A DNA stretch of 48,846 nt from Chryseosolibacter sp035628595 (lineage in GTDB: Bacteria; Bacteroidota; Bacteroidia; Cytophagales; Cyclobacteriaceae). Numbering within the stretch: position 1 is the first letter of the stretch; each line of letters opens with the position of its first letter. The stretch is taken from NCBI GenBank assembly GCA_035628595.1, contig DASPJN010000115.1, forward strand, positions 1 to 48,846, given 5' to 3'. Both the position numbers and the translations under genes were made by a program. Positions 9,086 to 17,766 of the stretch are shown piece after piece. The notes beneath the pieces were generated by a model, which did no database searches, was not told the origin of the DNA, and saw only the letters and a program-made list of their open reading frames with translations.

Positions 9086-10312
9086 ATGAATAAAGTCGTA
9101 ATTACAGGATTAGGTATCTATTCCTGTATTGGTAAGAATCTTTCCGAGGTGACGACCTCCCTTTTTGAGGGCAGATCGGGAATTATCCTTGATCCGAAAA
9201 GGAAGGAAATGGGCTATCGTTCTTCTCTTACAGGTTTTGTGGAAAAGCCCTTATTAAAAGGCATTCTTGACAGGCGAGCGCGAATCATGTTGCCTGAGCA
9301 GGGAGAATATGCTTTTATGTCTACCACCGAGGCGCTGAAAAAGGCAGGGATCGACCAGGATTATATTGACAACCACGAATTAGGTATCATTTACGGGAAC
9401 GATAGCTCCGCACAGCCCGTGATTGAGGCAACTGACATCATTCGCGAGAAGCGGGATACGATGTTGATCGGATCTGGATCTGTTTTTCAGTCTTTGAATT
9501 CCACGGTCAGCATGAATCTTGCAACTATTTTCCGTCTGAAGGGGATCAATTTTACAATCAGCGCTGCGTGTGCGAGCGGTTCTCATGCAATTGGAATGGC
9601 ATACATGATGATCCGTGAAGGCATGCAGGATTGCATAGTCTGTGGCGGGGCGCAGGAAACGAATGTTTATTCCATGGGAAACTTCGATGCGCTTGGTGCA
9701 TTTTCGGTGAGAGAAGATAACCCGAAAGCGGCATCGCGCCCGTTTGATAAGACTCGTGATGGCCTGGTTCCGAGCGGAGGCGCGGCCACTGTTATTCTTG
9801 AGAGTTACGAGTCTGCAAAACGAAGAGGTGCACATATCTTTGGTGAAGTAATCGGATACGGCTTTTCATCCAACGCACAACATATCTCGAACCCCAGTGT
9901 ACAAGGCCCGGGCAGATCTTTGAAAATGGCCCTCAAAAATGCTGGCTTACAAGCTTCCGATATCGATTATATCAATGCACATGCAACTTCAACGCCTGCG
10001 GGCGACGCAAGTGAGGCGAGCGCAATAGCTGAAATTTTTGCTTCGTCGAAAACACCCGTCAGCTCTACCAAGTCCATGACCGGACATGAATGTTGGATGG
10101 CCGGTGCAAGCGAAGTCGTGTATTCCTTGTTGATGATGGAGAATTCATTTATCGCTCCCAACATCAACTTTGAGACACCAGACGAACATTCAGCGCCTTT
10201 GAACATCATTGCAAAAACCAAGGAAAAAAAGATAGGGACATTCTTATCAAATTCATTTGGATTCGGCGGTACTAACTCGACACTTATTATTAAAAAAGAT
10301 CCCCATAATTAA
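9086..10312 (+). CDS. Beta-ketoacyl-ACP synthase, FabF type (first of three)
   Basis: The 408-residue condensing enzyme keeps the full Cys162-His299-His334 triad (AACASGSHAIG, NAHATSTPAGD, MTGHECWMAG) and the C-terminal SNSFGFGGTNSTLI block. It should perform decarboxylative Claisen condensation on ACP-bound chains. It is the first gene of the long operon and lies immediately before the ACP gene, its likely carrier partner. Which of the three ketosynthases starts the chain, extends the polyene or makes another moiety cannot be told from sequence alone. Confidence 0.88.
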   Translation: MNKVVITGLGIYSCIGKNLSEVTTSLFEGRSGIILDPKRKEMGYRSSLTGFVEKPLLKGILDRRARIMLPEQGEYAFMSTTEALKKAGIDQDYIDNHELGIIYGNDSSAQPVIEATDIIREKRDTMLIGSGSVFQSLNSTVSMNLATIFRLKGINFTISAACASGSHAIGMAYMMIREGMQDCIVCGGAQETNVYSMGNFDALGAFSVREDNPKAASRPFDKTRDGLVPSGGAATVILESYESAKRRGAHIFGEVIGYGFSSNAQHISNPSVQGPGRSLKMALKNAGLQASDIDYINAHATSTPAGDASEASAIAEIFASSKTPVSSTKSMTGHECWMAGASEVVYSLLMMENSFIAPNINFETPDEHSAPLNIIAKTKEKKIGTFLSNSFGFGGTNSTLIIKKDPHN

Positions 10313-10570
10313 ATGAGCACCCAAAATATCATCGAAAAGATCAATGGATTTCTTGTTGAAGAGTTTGAGGTTGAAGCAGGCAAAATTATCCCTGATGCAA
10401 ACCTTCGCGAGACACTAGAACTGGACAGCCTGGACTATATTGACTTGGTAGTCGTCATTGAAAGCAATTTCGGTTTTAAGGTAAAGCCTGAAGACTTCGC
10501 AACAATTGTTACGTTTCAAAACTTTTACGATTACGTGCTTAATCGCGTATCGGAAAAAATTGCTGTTTGA
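10313..10570 (+). CDS. Acyl carrier protein (first of two)
   Basis: The 85-residue acidic, helical protein has the phosphopantetheine attachment motif ELDSLDYIDLV, with the Ser near residue 42. Its start codon directly follows the ketosynthase stop. It should be loaded by the cluster's own AcpS. Two ACPs per cluster is the pattern in aryl-polyene systems (ApeE/ApeF), where they carry different intermediates. Confidence 0.9.
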   Translation: MSTQNIIEKINGFLVEEFEVEAGKIIPDANLRETLELDSLDYIDLVVVIESNFGFKVKPEDFATIVTFQNFYDYVLNRVSEKIAV

Positions 10571-10572
10571 TC

Positions 10573-11457
10573 ATGCCTGAGTGGCAGGGTAAGTCGCGGG
10601 GCACGAAGTTCGGATACAGAATATTTGTTTTTGTCTGCAGTCATGTGGGAATTCAACCAGCATACCTGCTGCTGAGATTTGTAGCCTTCTACTTTTTCTG
10701 CTTCGGCGGTGAGTCATCAAAGTTTATCTATCAATACTTCCGCCATCGGCTTGGATACTCCTGGACAAAAGCGATTTCGTCTATCTACATTAACTACTAT
10801 CGGTTTGGGCAAACATTACTTGACAAGATTGTTGTGATGGCTGGAATTGAAGCACGTTTTACCTACCATTTTGATGGCGAAGAAAACCTGATCGATATTG
10901 TAAAATGTAAGAAGGGCGGGATCTTACTAAGTGCGCACGTGGGAAACTGGGAAGTAGCCGGACATTTCCTGCAAAGACTGAATACCGAAATTCATGTCGT
11001 AATGTTCGATGCGGAGCATGAACAAATCAAAAATTACCTGGAAGAAGTTGCCGGTAAAAGAAAGTTTAATGTGATTGTCGTACGCGAGGACTTTTCGCAC
11101 GTGTATGCAATAGGCGAGGCTCTTCAAAAGAATCAACTGGTGTGCATGCATGCTGATCGCTTTGTTCAGAATAACAAAACAACAAGACGCATGCTACTTA
11201 ACGAAAGTGCATTGTTACCAATGGGGCCATTTTTGCTTGCCGCAACTTTTAATGTACCGGTCTCAATCGTTTTTGCTTTTAAAGAAACGGACACACATTA
11301 TCATTTTTTTGGAAGCAAACCGATCAATAAGGATGAGTCTGAAACAAAGATGTCGTACGCCAATCGCTTGCTTGATTTATTTGTAGCGGAAGTAGAGACA
11401 AAGGTTCGCCGTTATCCCGAGCAATGGTTTAATTATTACAACTTTTGGAAGCAGTAA
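10573..11457 (+). CDS. LpxL/HtrB-type acyltransferase
   Basis: The 294-residue protein matches the lysophospholipid/lipid A acyltransferase family: a hydrophobic N-terminal anchor, the catalytic HVGNWE (His122-x4-Glu127) and the C-terminal RRYPEQWFNYYNFW block. Lipid A homologues transfer acyl chains from ACP. Within the pigment operon it more likely transfers an ACP-bound aryl-polyene or fatty chain to a membrane acceptor; this is inference. The ATG at 10573 is chosen over the overlapping TTG at 10567. It follows the ACP stop by 2 bp. Confidence 0.82.
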   Translation: MPEWQGKSRGTKFGYRIFVFVCSHVGIQPAYLLLRFVAFYFFCFGGESSKFIYQYFRHRLGYSWTKAISSIYINYYRFGQTLLDKIVVMAGIEARFTYHFDGEENLIDIVKCKKGGILLSAHVGNWEVAGHFLQRLNTEIHVVMFDAEHEQIKNYLEEVAGKRKFNVIVVREDFSHVYAIGEALQKNQLVCMHADRFVQNNKTTRRMLLNESALLPMGPFLLAATFNVPVSIVFAFKETDTHYHFFGSKPINKDESETKMSYANRLLDLFVAEVETKVRRYPEQWFNYYNFWKQ

Positions 11458-11458
11458 T

Positions 11459-11881
11459 ATGCTGGTGTTAAAAAACGAGATCGAAAAATATATTCCGCAG
11501 CGTAAACCCGTCGTGATGGTTGATGCGTTGCTGGATGCAGATGAAAAATCAGCCAGGAGTGTTTTTCAAATCGAACACGATAATTTGTTTGTTGAAGATG
11601 GCTTCTTTAGGGAACCGGGACTCATTGAGAATATTGCGCAAACCGCTGCGCTTCACGCTGGCTTTCGAAGTCGACAACTTGGCGTTCCTGTTCCGGTCGC
11701 GTTTATTGCTGCAATAAGACAACTCGAAGTGTTTGTATTGCCGGAAATTGGCGCTGAATTGATAACAAAGGTTACAATTATCAACAGTGTTTTTGATGTA
11801 ACGATCATACATGGTGAAGTAACTAACAATGGTAGTCTCTTGTGTAAATGTGAAATGAGGATCTACGTAAAACCAGAATAA
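11459..11881 (+). CDS. Hotdog-fold dehydratase, ApeP-like
   Basis: The 140-residue protein has the hotdog pattern of 3-hydroxyacyl-ACP dehydratases of aryl-polyene clusters: IPQRKPVVMVDALLD (residues 11-25), EPGLIENIAQTAALHAG (about 54-70) and a C-terminal strand-rich half. The acidic residue of GLIEN is kept, but the FabZ catalytic His of a GHFP motif is absent. In the Ape system a dehydratase works as a heterodimer; the FabZ-like gene at 19790 would be the His-bearing partner. That pairing is inference. Confidence 0.78.
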   Translation: MLVLKNEIEKYIPQRKPVVMVDALLDADEKSARSVFQIEHDNLFVEDGFFREPGLIENIAQTAALHAGFRSRQLGVPVPVAFIAAIRQLEVFVLPEIGAELITKVTIINSVFDVTIIHGEVTNNGSLLCKCEMRIYVKPE

Positions 11882-11894
11882 TTAAAAAAAGCTC

Positions 11895-12311
11895 GTGTTA
11901 TCGGACGAATTACAAATGGCAGTGCGTTTCAATGAAGCAGATCCTCTCGGGATCGTATGGCATGGCCATTACGTACGCTATTTTGAGGATGGCCGTGAGT
12001 CGTTCGGCATGAAATACAATTTTTCCTATCTGGATTTTTACAGGAATGGATTGGCCGTACCTATCGTGTCCCTGCAATGCGATTATAAGAAACCACTCAA
12101 ATACGGTGATGTGATGAGGATCGTCACAACTTTTGAACCGTGTGCTGCTGCAAAGATCATTTTTCGATATCAGATTTTCGAAAATGAAACGAGTGAGTTG
12201 GTTGCCTCGGGGTCATCGACACAGGTTTTTGTTGATATTCGTAATTTTTCTCTTCACCTGATCTCACCTGATTTTTTTGAACAATGGAAAACAAAATGGG
12301 AGGTGAGATGA
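11895..12311 (+). CDS. Acyl-CoA/ACP thioesterase, YbgC/4HBT type
   Basis: The 138-residue hotdog protein has the 4-hydroxybenzoyl-CoA thioesterase signature NEADPLGIVWHGHYVRYFEDGRE, in two blocks over residues 13-35, with the conserved Asp16. It should hydrolyse or transfer a thioester-bound chain; in the cluster it may release or proofread intermediates. The frame opens with GTG at 11895; ATG at 11916 would remove 7 residues and leave the motif intact. It overlaps the next ketosynthase by ATGA. Confidence 0.82.
   Translation: MLSDELQMAVRFNEADPLGIVWHGHYVRYFEDGRESFGMKYNFSYLDFYRNGLAVPIVSLQCDYKKPLKYGDVMRIVTTFEPCAAAKIIFRYQIFENETSELVASGSSTQVFVDIRNFSLHLISPDFFEQWKTKWEVR
12298..12307 (+). promoter_or_regulatory. 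Strong ribosome binding site fixing the second ketosynthase start
   Basis: GGGAGGTGAG lies directly before the ATG at 12308 and is one of the few strong Shine-Dalgarno sequences in the window. It favours 12308 over the in-frame ATG at 12284. The ATG overlaps the thioesterase stop (ATGA). Confidence 0.6.
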
Positions 12312-13408
12312 GGAAAGTTTGGTATATCGCCGACCATTGCGTGAGCCCGTTAGGCGTAGGCGGTTCGACGAATTTTGACGCCGTAGTAGGAGGAAGATCC
12401 GGTTTGTTGGAGACAAGAATCGGCAGGAATTCCGGATTCATCGCCTCAACGATTGAAACGTTAGCCGCCGGCGAAGGACATACGCGTTTTGAAAAGCTTT
12501 CATTGGCAACGGCCGAAGATTTTATTTCGGGTCATCAGCTTCCTGTCGACCGAACATTACTTATTGTCTCGACCACAAAGGGCAATATCGAAATCCTGAC
12601 TGAAAATTCTGAATACCATACGCGTCTGTCACTTCATGCTACCGCAGCTTATTTGGCGAAAAGCGTAGGATTGGTTCACTCACTCGTTGTTTCCAACGCG
12701 TGTATTTCAGGCGTCCTGGCATTGATCACAGCCAAGCGGCTTATTGAGAGACGAAAATTCGACCATGTTTTTGTCTTAGGAACTGAAGTCTTAAGCGAAT
12801 TCATCGTCGAGGGATTTCAGAGTTTGCAGGCGCTAAGCGATGAAGCTTGCAGACCGTTTGACATCGCGAGAAAGGGAATAAATCTGGGCGAAGGAGCGGG
12901 GATTATACTTCTGTCTGGTCTACCAGAAATATTTGATACGACGCCACTGATTGAAATAACAGGGTGCGGAACAAGCAACGACGCGAACCATATTTCGGGA
13001 CCGTCGCGCAATGGCGACGGACTAGCTACTGCAATATCACGAACGCTTACCTCCGCAAAGCTTCATGCGAAAGACATGGACGCTGTGTGTGCACATGGTA
13101 CCGCCACCATTTACAATGATGAAATGGAAGCTAAAGCTTTTCGTTTGACGAACCTGCATAATGTTCCAGTGTACAGTCTAAAGGGAAATTTTGGGCACAC
13201 GCTCGGTGGTGCTGGTGTCATCGAGACTATTATTGCACGACATTCATTGATTCGTGATGTGGTTCCGGGAACACTTGGTTTCAACGAGAGAGGCGTGTCG
13301 GAAATAAACATAAATCAACATTCCAAATCCTTTTCACAAAGGAGAATTCTTAAAACAGCTTCAGGCTTCGGTGGATGCAATGCAGCGTTAGTTCTGGAGA
13401 AAGTATAA
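12308..13408 (+). CDS. Beta-ketoacyl-ACP synthase, FabF-like (second)
   Basis: The 366-residue protein is a divergent, slightly short member of the FabF family. The catalytic triad is intact: Cys132 (SNACISGVLAL), His263 (CAHGTATIYNDEM) and His297 (NFGHTLGGAG). It ends with the TASGFGGCNAALVL block. It resembles the ApeR-type auxiliary ketosynthases of aryl-polyene clusters in position and length, an assignment I hold only loosely. The start is set by the strong ribosome binding site. Confidence 0.85.
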   Translation: MRKVWYIADHCVSPLGVGGSTNFDAVVGGRSGLLETRIGRNSGFIASTIETLAAGEGHTRFEKLSLATAEDFISGHQLPVDRTLLIVSTTKGNIEILTENSEYHTRLSLHATAAYLAKSVGLVHSLVVSNACISGVLALITAKRLIERRKFDHVFVLGTEVLSEFIVEGFQSLQALSDEACRPFDIARKGINLGEGAGIILLSGLPEIFDTTPLIEITGCGTSNDANHISGPSRNGDGLATAISRTLTSAKLHAKDMDAVCAHGTATIYNDEMEAKAFRLTNLHNVPVYSLKGNFGHTLGGAGVIETIIARHSLIRDVVPGTLGFNERGVSEININQHSKSFSQRRILKTASGFGGCNAALVLEKV

Positions 13409-13418
13409 TTCTTATTCG

Positions 13419-14675
13419 ATGAGCAGTGTAAAAACAGATGTATTGGTGATTGGCGCTGGTCCGGCAGGAACTATCGCTGCCGCGATGATAAACCAGGCTG
13501 GTTTTAAAGTGAAAGTTGTGGAGCGTGAAAATTTTCCACGGTTCGTGATCGGTGAAAGTCTCCTGCCTCGCTGTATGGAGGTGCTGGAAGATGCCAAAAT
13601 GTTAGAAGCAGTCAAGGCGAAGAATTTTCAGGAAAAGAACGGCGCAAAATTCCTTCGCGGAAACAATGAAATTGCAGACTACAATTTCTCCGAGCGTTTT
13701 ACGGAAGGATGGAGCTGGACGTGGCAGGTTCCGAGAGCTGAATTTGATCACGCGCTGGCAACGGAGATTCAGCGCAGAAACATTCCTTTGGATTTTCAGA
13801 CAACCGTTACAGCCATTCAAATCCTGGAAAATGAGGAGTCAGTGACTACCGTTCAAAAAGGGGACGGAACAACGGAACAGATACGGGCGCGATTTATCAT
13901 TGATGCTAGTGGTTATGGTCGGGTGATTCCACGTTTATTTAAGTTAGAAAAGCCTTCAACGCTTGATCCGCGGAAGGCAATCTTTGCGCATGTTCTTGAT
14001 CCGAATCGAGCAGAATTCGAAGAGCCGAATCGAATCACGATAGTGGTATATGCGCCTGGCGTGTGGGTGTGGGTCATTCCATTCTCGAATGGGAATGCGT
14101 CTGTTGGCTTTGTTGGCGCGCATGCATTTTTTGAAAACGTGCAGGGTGATTTAACACAGCAATTCAATGCTCTCATCAACGGAATGCCTTATCTGAAAAA
14201 ACGTTTTGGCAATGTTTCTTTTGTATTTGAACCCCGCAAACTTGAATCCTGGTCAAGCATTTCCGAAAAGTTCTATGGTAACGGCTATGTGCTCACCGGT
14301 AATGTGACTGAATTTCTTGATCCTGTATTCTCGTCGGGTGTCATGTTCGCCACCGTGTCCAGCCACCAGGCAAGCAAACTCGTGATAAGGAAGCTTCGTG
14401 GAGAAACGGTGGACTGGCAACGGGATTATACCGAAATGTTGCAGAAAGGTGTTAACACGTTCAGAGCATTTGTTAAAGGTTGGTACGATGGCACGCTTGA
14501 AAAGATATTCTTTACGCACGATCCCGATCCTTTAATAAAAAGTCAGATAACATCTGTGCTTGCCGGATACGTATGGGACGAGAAAAATCCCTTCGTAAAA
14601 AACCCGGAAGCTGCACTGAATAGTCTGGTAAAACGAATTAACGCACGCGACCTGTTTAATGCGCAAAAGCAATAA
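13419..14675 (+). CDS. FAD-dependent oxidoreductase, probable flavin-dependent halogenase
   Basis: The 418-residue flavoprotein has the FAD-binding GAGPAG (12-17), the GESLLP block (45-50) typical of the tryptophan-halogenase superfamily, and WVWVIP at 216-221, which fits the WxWxIP halogenase signature. Lys73 in FQEKNGAKFLRG is a plausible catalytic lysine by position. Some flexirubin-type pigments are chlorinated on the terminal phenol ring, so ring halogenation is the best guess. Geranylgeranyl-reductase-like and hydroxylase relatives share several of these motifs, so a non-halogenating oxidase remains possible. No dedicated flavin reductase gene was seen nearby. Confidence 0.75.
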   Translation: MSSVKTDVLVIGAGPAGTIAAAMINQAGFKVKVVERENFPRFVIGESLLPRCMEVLEDAKMLEAVKAKNFQEKNGAKFLRGNNEIADYNFSERFTEGWSWTWQVPRAEFDHALATEIQRRNIPLDFQTTVTAIQILENEESVTTVQKGDGTTEQIRARFIIDASGYGRVIPRLFKLEKPSTLDPRKAIFAHVLDPNRAEFEEPNRITIVVYAPGVWVWVIPFSNGNASVGFVGAHAFFENVQGDLTQQFNALINGMPYLKKRFGNVSFVFEPRKLESWSSISEKFYGNGYVLTGNVTEFLDPVFSSGVMFATVSSHQASKLVIRKLRGETVDWQRDYTEMLQKGVNTFRAFVKGWYDGTLEKIFFTHDPDPLIKSQITSVLAGYVWDEKNPFVKNPEAALNSLVKRINARDLFNAQKQ

Positions 14676-15274
14676 TGAACAGCATCACATCTTTTTGTAG
14701 AATCAGGAATAACAGATTTACAACTGAGCAGTTGGTGATAGAGCATCCGGCTGCGTCAAAGGATGAATTTTCCATCGGGTTGTATGAGCGGTTGCAATTG
14801 AACTATCCTAAATTTTACAAGATGGATCAACAATGCAGACTGGGGTATATTGCTTCGGAGCTGGTTTTGAAAGGTGTCGATGTAAGTGCCTACGCCGACT
14901 CCTTCAGCCTGGTATTATCAAACGCTGATGGAAGCCTTGATACGGATTTACGCTTTCAGCAGTCTATCTCGTCCGTCGCTAGTCCGTCTTTGTTTGTTTA
15001 TACCCTGCCGAGCATGGTTGCCGGCGAGATATGTATCAGGCATAAGATTAAGGGAGAGAATGCATTTTTTGTTACGCCTTCATTTAACGCGGAATTGCTT
15101 ATCGAATATGTTGATTCTTTGTTAGCAGGGCCAGGTGATCATGCATGCCTGGCGGGCTGGGTCAATGTACTGGATGCACAGCATGACATTTTATTATATT
15201 TGGTTGAGAACAGACGAGTCAATGGTTCACGGGCTCACAATATGAATGAGTTGAATAAACTATACGGACAATGA
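14675..15274 (+). CDS. Short ketosynthase-like protein, no catalytic triad
   Basis: This 199-residue protein matches, from memory, a family annotated 3-oxoacyl-ACP synthase in flexirubin clusters, about half the normal ketosynthase length. Visible blocks are LVLSNADGSLDTDLRFQQS (about 81-99) and SPSLFVYTLPSMVAGEI. No Cys-His-His triad can be found. It probably has a thiolase-like half and serves as a structural or chain-length partner of an active ketosynthase. It overlaps the flavoprotein stop by 1 bp and the second ACP start by 4 bp, so tight co-expression is expected. Confidence 0.7.
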   Translation: MNSITSFCRIRNNRFTTEQLVIEHPAASKDEFSIGLYERLQLNYPKFYKMDQQCRLGYIASELVLKGVDVSAYADSFSLVLSNADGSLDTDLRFQQSISSVASPSLFVYTLPSMVAGEICIRHKIKGENAFFVTPSFNAELLIEYVDSLLAGPGDHACLAGWVNVLDAQHDILLYLVENRRVNGSRAHNMNELNKLYGQ

Positions 15275-15534
15275 AAATTGAATCACTAATGGCAGATCTG
15301 AAAAAGCAGATCGTGGAGGCGTTAAACCTAAGACATATTAATCCCGACGATATCGGAGATGATCAGGCCTTGTTCGTTGATGGGCTAGGGCTCGATTCCA
15401 TCGATGCGCTTGAGCTGATCGTATTACTGCAGCAAAAACACAACACAAAAATCGCTAACGCTCAGGACGGCCCTAAGATTTTCAAGTCCGTTAGAACGAT
15501 GGCAGAATATATTCAGGCCAACGCATCGCGATAG
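15271..15534 (+). CDS. Acyl carrier protein (second of two)
   Basis: The 87-residue protein has the carrier motif GLGLDSIDALELIVLL, with the phosphopantetheine Ser near residue 38. It lies between a ketosynthase-like partner and an intact ketosynthase, which suggests that it carries the growing chain in that complex. The start overlaps the previous stop (ATGA). Confidence 0.9.
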   Translation: MKIESLMADLKKQIVEALNLRHINPDDIGDDQALFVDGLGLDSIDALELIVLLQQKHNTKIANAQDGPKIFKSVRTMAEYIQANASR

Positions 15535-15541
15535 ATTGCAT

Positions 15542-16741
15542 ATGGCAATACACATTACCGGCGCTGGTGTTGTTTCAAGCATAGGGCATAACTATGAGCA
15601 GTGTTTCAATTCGCTGGTTAATGGTTCACATGGCATCAAACCACTTTCTCGAATTGACTCAAGGTTTGCAGGCAGCCTTCCCGTCGGCGAGGTAGCAGTC
15701 AGCAATGAGATGATGACGTCTCAATTCGGCTTACAAAAAGTGGTGACGAGAACGGCGTTGTTAGGAATCCACGCGGCAGCGGAAGCAGTTCAGTCGGCAG
15801 GGATTACCGGAACGAATTGGCGGAAAGGCTTTGTGTCCGGGACGACTGTTGGCGGCATGGATAGGTCTGAGTTTTTTTTTCCTTCGTTTCTTAAGGATCG
15901 TGAAGCAGGAGATTTGCGTGATGTGGTGCATCATGGTTGCGGATCGGTAACGAACGTCATTGCAGAACATATCGGTTTTACTGATTTTGTTACCACGATC
16001 AACACCGCTTGCTCGTCTTCTGTGAATGCGATTATCTATGCCTCGAAGCTCATCAAACATGGTATCGTCGACATTGCTTTGGCAGGCGGAACGGACGCGC
16101 TGACTAGGTTCACGATCAATGGATTCAAAAGCCTTATGATCCTCGACGAGGAACCGTGCCGGCCATTTGACGCACGCCGCGCGGGGCTAAACTTGGGAGA
16201 AGGAGCGGGCTACCTTTTGCTTGTGTCCGACAAAGTCCTCGAAGCTGAAGGACTTGTATCGCGTGGTATAATCACTGGATTTGGAAACACCAACGATGCA
16301 TATCATCAGACTGCTTCTTCACCGGACGGCAGAGGTTCATTTGCTGCCATGCAAGAAGCGTTACAGGCAGCTTCAATTTCTCCAGGCGACGTCAACTACA
16401 TTAACTTGCATGGTACTGGCACTGTCAATAACGATCTATCTGAAGGGCGCGCCATTAACCGCCTTTTTAACGACAATGTTCCGGCAATAAGTTCAACGAA
16501 ATCGTTCACGGGTCACACGTTGGGCGCTTGTGGCGGAATCGAGGCGGTATTCTCACTGATGGCGTTAGAGCGGCAATGTGTTTTCGGCAATCTGCGGTTT
16601 ACCGAACCAATTCATGAAACGGGATTGTCACCGCAACGTGAATTTTCCGCAAGGCCTGTAAACCATGTCATGAGCAACTCGTTTGGATTTGGTGGTAATT
16701 GTTCGTCCATCATTTTGTCACGAAACATGAAAGGGCAATGA
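15542..16741 (+). CDS. Beta-ketoacyl-ACP synthase, FabF type (third)
   Basis: The 399-residue enzyme has the complete triad Cys157 (TACSSSVNAI), His290 (NLHGTGTVNNDL) and His325 (FTGHTLGACGGIE), plus the SNSFGFGGNCSSIIL end. It is the closest in the window to the canonical chain-elongating ApeO-type enzyme. The next gene encodes a triad-less ketosynthase-like protein and starts within its stop codon, the layout expected for a KS:CLF pair. The ATG at 15542 is preferred over TTG 15536. Confidence 0.9.
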   Translation: MAIHITGAGVVSSIGHNYEQCFNSLVNGSHGIKPLSRIDSRFAGSLPVGEVAVSNEMMTSQFGLQKVVTRTALLGIHAAAEAVQSAGITGTNWRKGFVSGTTVGGMDRSEFFFPSFLKDREAGDLRDVVHHGCGSVTNVIAEHIGFTDFVTTINTACSSSVNAIIYASKLIKHGIVDIALAGGTDALTRFTINGFKSLMILDEEPCRPFDARRAGLNLGEGAGYLLLVSDKVLEAEGLVSRGIITGFGNTNDAYHQTASSPDGRGSFAAMQEALQAASISPGDVNYINLHGTGTVNNDLSEGRAINRLFNDNVPAISSTKSFTGHTLGACGGIEAVFSLMALERQCVFGNLRFTEPIHETGLSPQREFSARPVNHVMSNSFGFGGNCSSIILSRNMKGQ

Positions 16742-17766
16742 GGTTGTATATCGACGCAATAGGCACGATTGCACCTTGTCAATTATTTGGCGACAAGCTT
16801 GAGGTTCCGGAGGCTGATGGAAACGTCTTGAAATGTATCGAGCCTGATTATTCAGCCTGGATATCGCCGCAATCCATCCGACGAATGAGCCGCATCCTCA
16901 AGATGGGCACAACGTCTGCGCTAATGGCCATCCGCCAGGCTTCGCTAACGGAAGTTGACGCTGTTATCACCGGAACGGGTTACGGATGTATCGAGGATAC
17001 GACTTCCTTTCTCACAAAAATTACAGAACTCGAAGAGAACGCATTGAACCCTACCCCGTTCATGCAGTCCACACATAATACGATCGGTTCTTTAATTGCG
17101 CTGCTTTTGCAATGCCGTGGATACAATCAGACTTTCGTGCACGGCTCACATTCTTTTGAGCACGCATTGCTTGACGCGATGTTCGTATTGGATGAACAAC
17201 CGGCTTTGAAAATATTGATTGGAGGGGTCGATGAATGGACTGAGTCATCACATGCAATTCATTCTCGTTTTGGAAAATACAGACGACCGGATATTGATGG
17301 ATCAATGACTCTTGTTAACGAAAGCCGCGGGGCGGTCGCTGGCGAAGGGGCCTCTTTCTTCGCGATTGCAGGCAGGCGCTCATCAGTATCAAAATCAATG
17401 ATCGAAAGTATTAAGACATTCATCGGCCCGATTAAGGCGCACGATGTATCATCCTTCCTGAATGACACTCATGTCGATCTGGTGCTTTGCGGGTTTTCTG
17501 GAAATGCACGCATCGATCAGGAAATAGAAAAGCTAATGGCTGCAATATTTCCGCACGCTGCCATCGGACGCTTTAAACATCTTTGCGGAGAATTCACGAC
17601 TGCATCGGCATTTGCGGTTGCACTGGCATCCCGGATATTGGCGAATAGTTACAACGATCTCGCATCCATTGGTTATCAGCAACATGGCAATCCAATCAGA
17701 ACCATCTTAGTCTATAACCGATACTTTGCCGAAAGTCACAGTTTGATCTTAATGAGGGCATGTTGA
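16738..17766 (+). CDS. Ketosynthase-like protein without catalytic residues, probable chain-length-factor partner
   Basis: The 342-residue protein (ATG 16738, overlapping the previous stop) follows the ketosynthase fold: GTGYGCIEDTTSFL, STHNTIGSLIALLL, LIGGVDEWT and RGAVAGEGASFFAI are recognisable. By eye the nucleophile region reads VHGSHSFEHALL with no Cys, the first His block reads LCGFSGNARID, and the second reads KHLCGEFTTAS with Glu in place of His. It is probably catalytically dead and pairs with the preceding ketosynthase, as ApeC does with ApeO or CLF with KS in type II PKS. The residue alignment is by eye. Confidence 0.78.
   Translation: MRLYIDAIGTIAPCQLFGDKLEVPEADGNVLKCIEPDYSAWISPQSIRRMSRILKMGTTSALMAIRQASLTEVDAVITGTGYGCIEDTTSFLTKITELEENALNPTPFMQSTHNTIGSLIALLLQCRGYNQTFVHGSHSFEHALLDAMFVLDEQPALKILIGGVDEWTESSHAIHSRFGKYRRPDIDGSMTLVNESRGAVAGEGASFFAIAGRRSSVSKSMIESIKTFIGPIKAHDVSSFLNDTHVDLVLCGFSGNARIDQEIEKLMAAIFPHAAIGRFKHLCGEFTTASAFAVALASRILANSYNDLASIGYQQHGNPIRTILVYNRYFAESHSLILMRAC

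Noticed and set aside
9380..9835. 151-codon minus-strand frame
   Set aside because: Entirely inside the first ketosynthase gene, whose catalytic motifs are intact; no recognisable motif of its own.
16738..17766. A fourth active ketosynthase
   Set aside because: The positions of the nucleophile Cys and both His do not carry these residues when lined up by eye.
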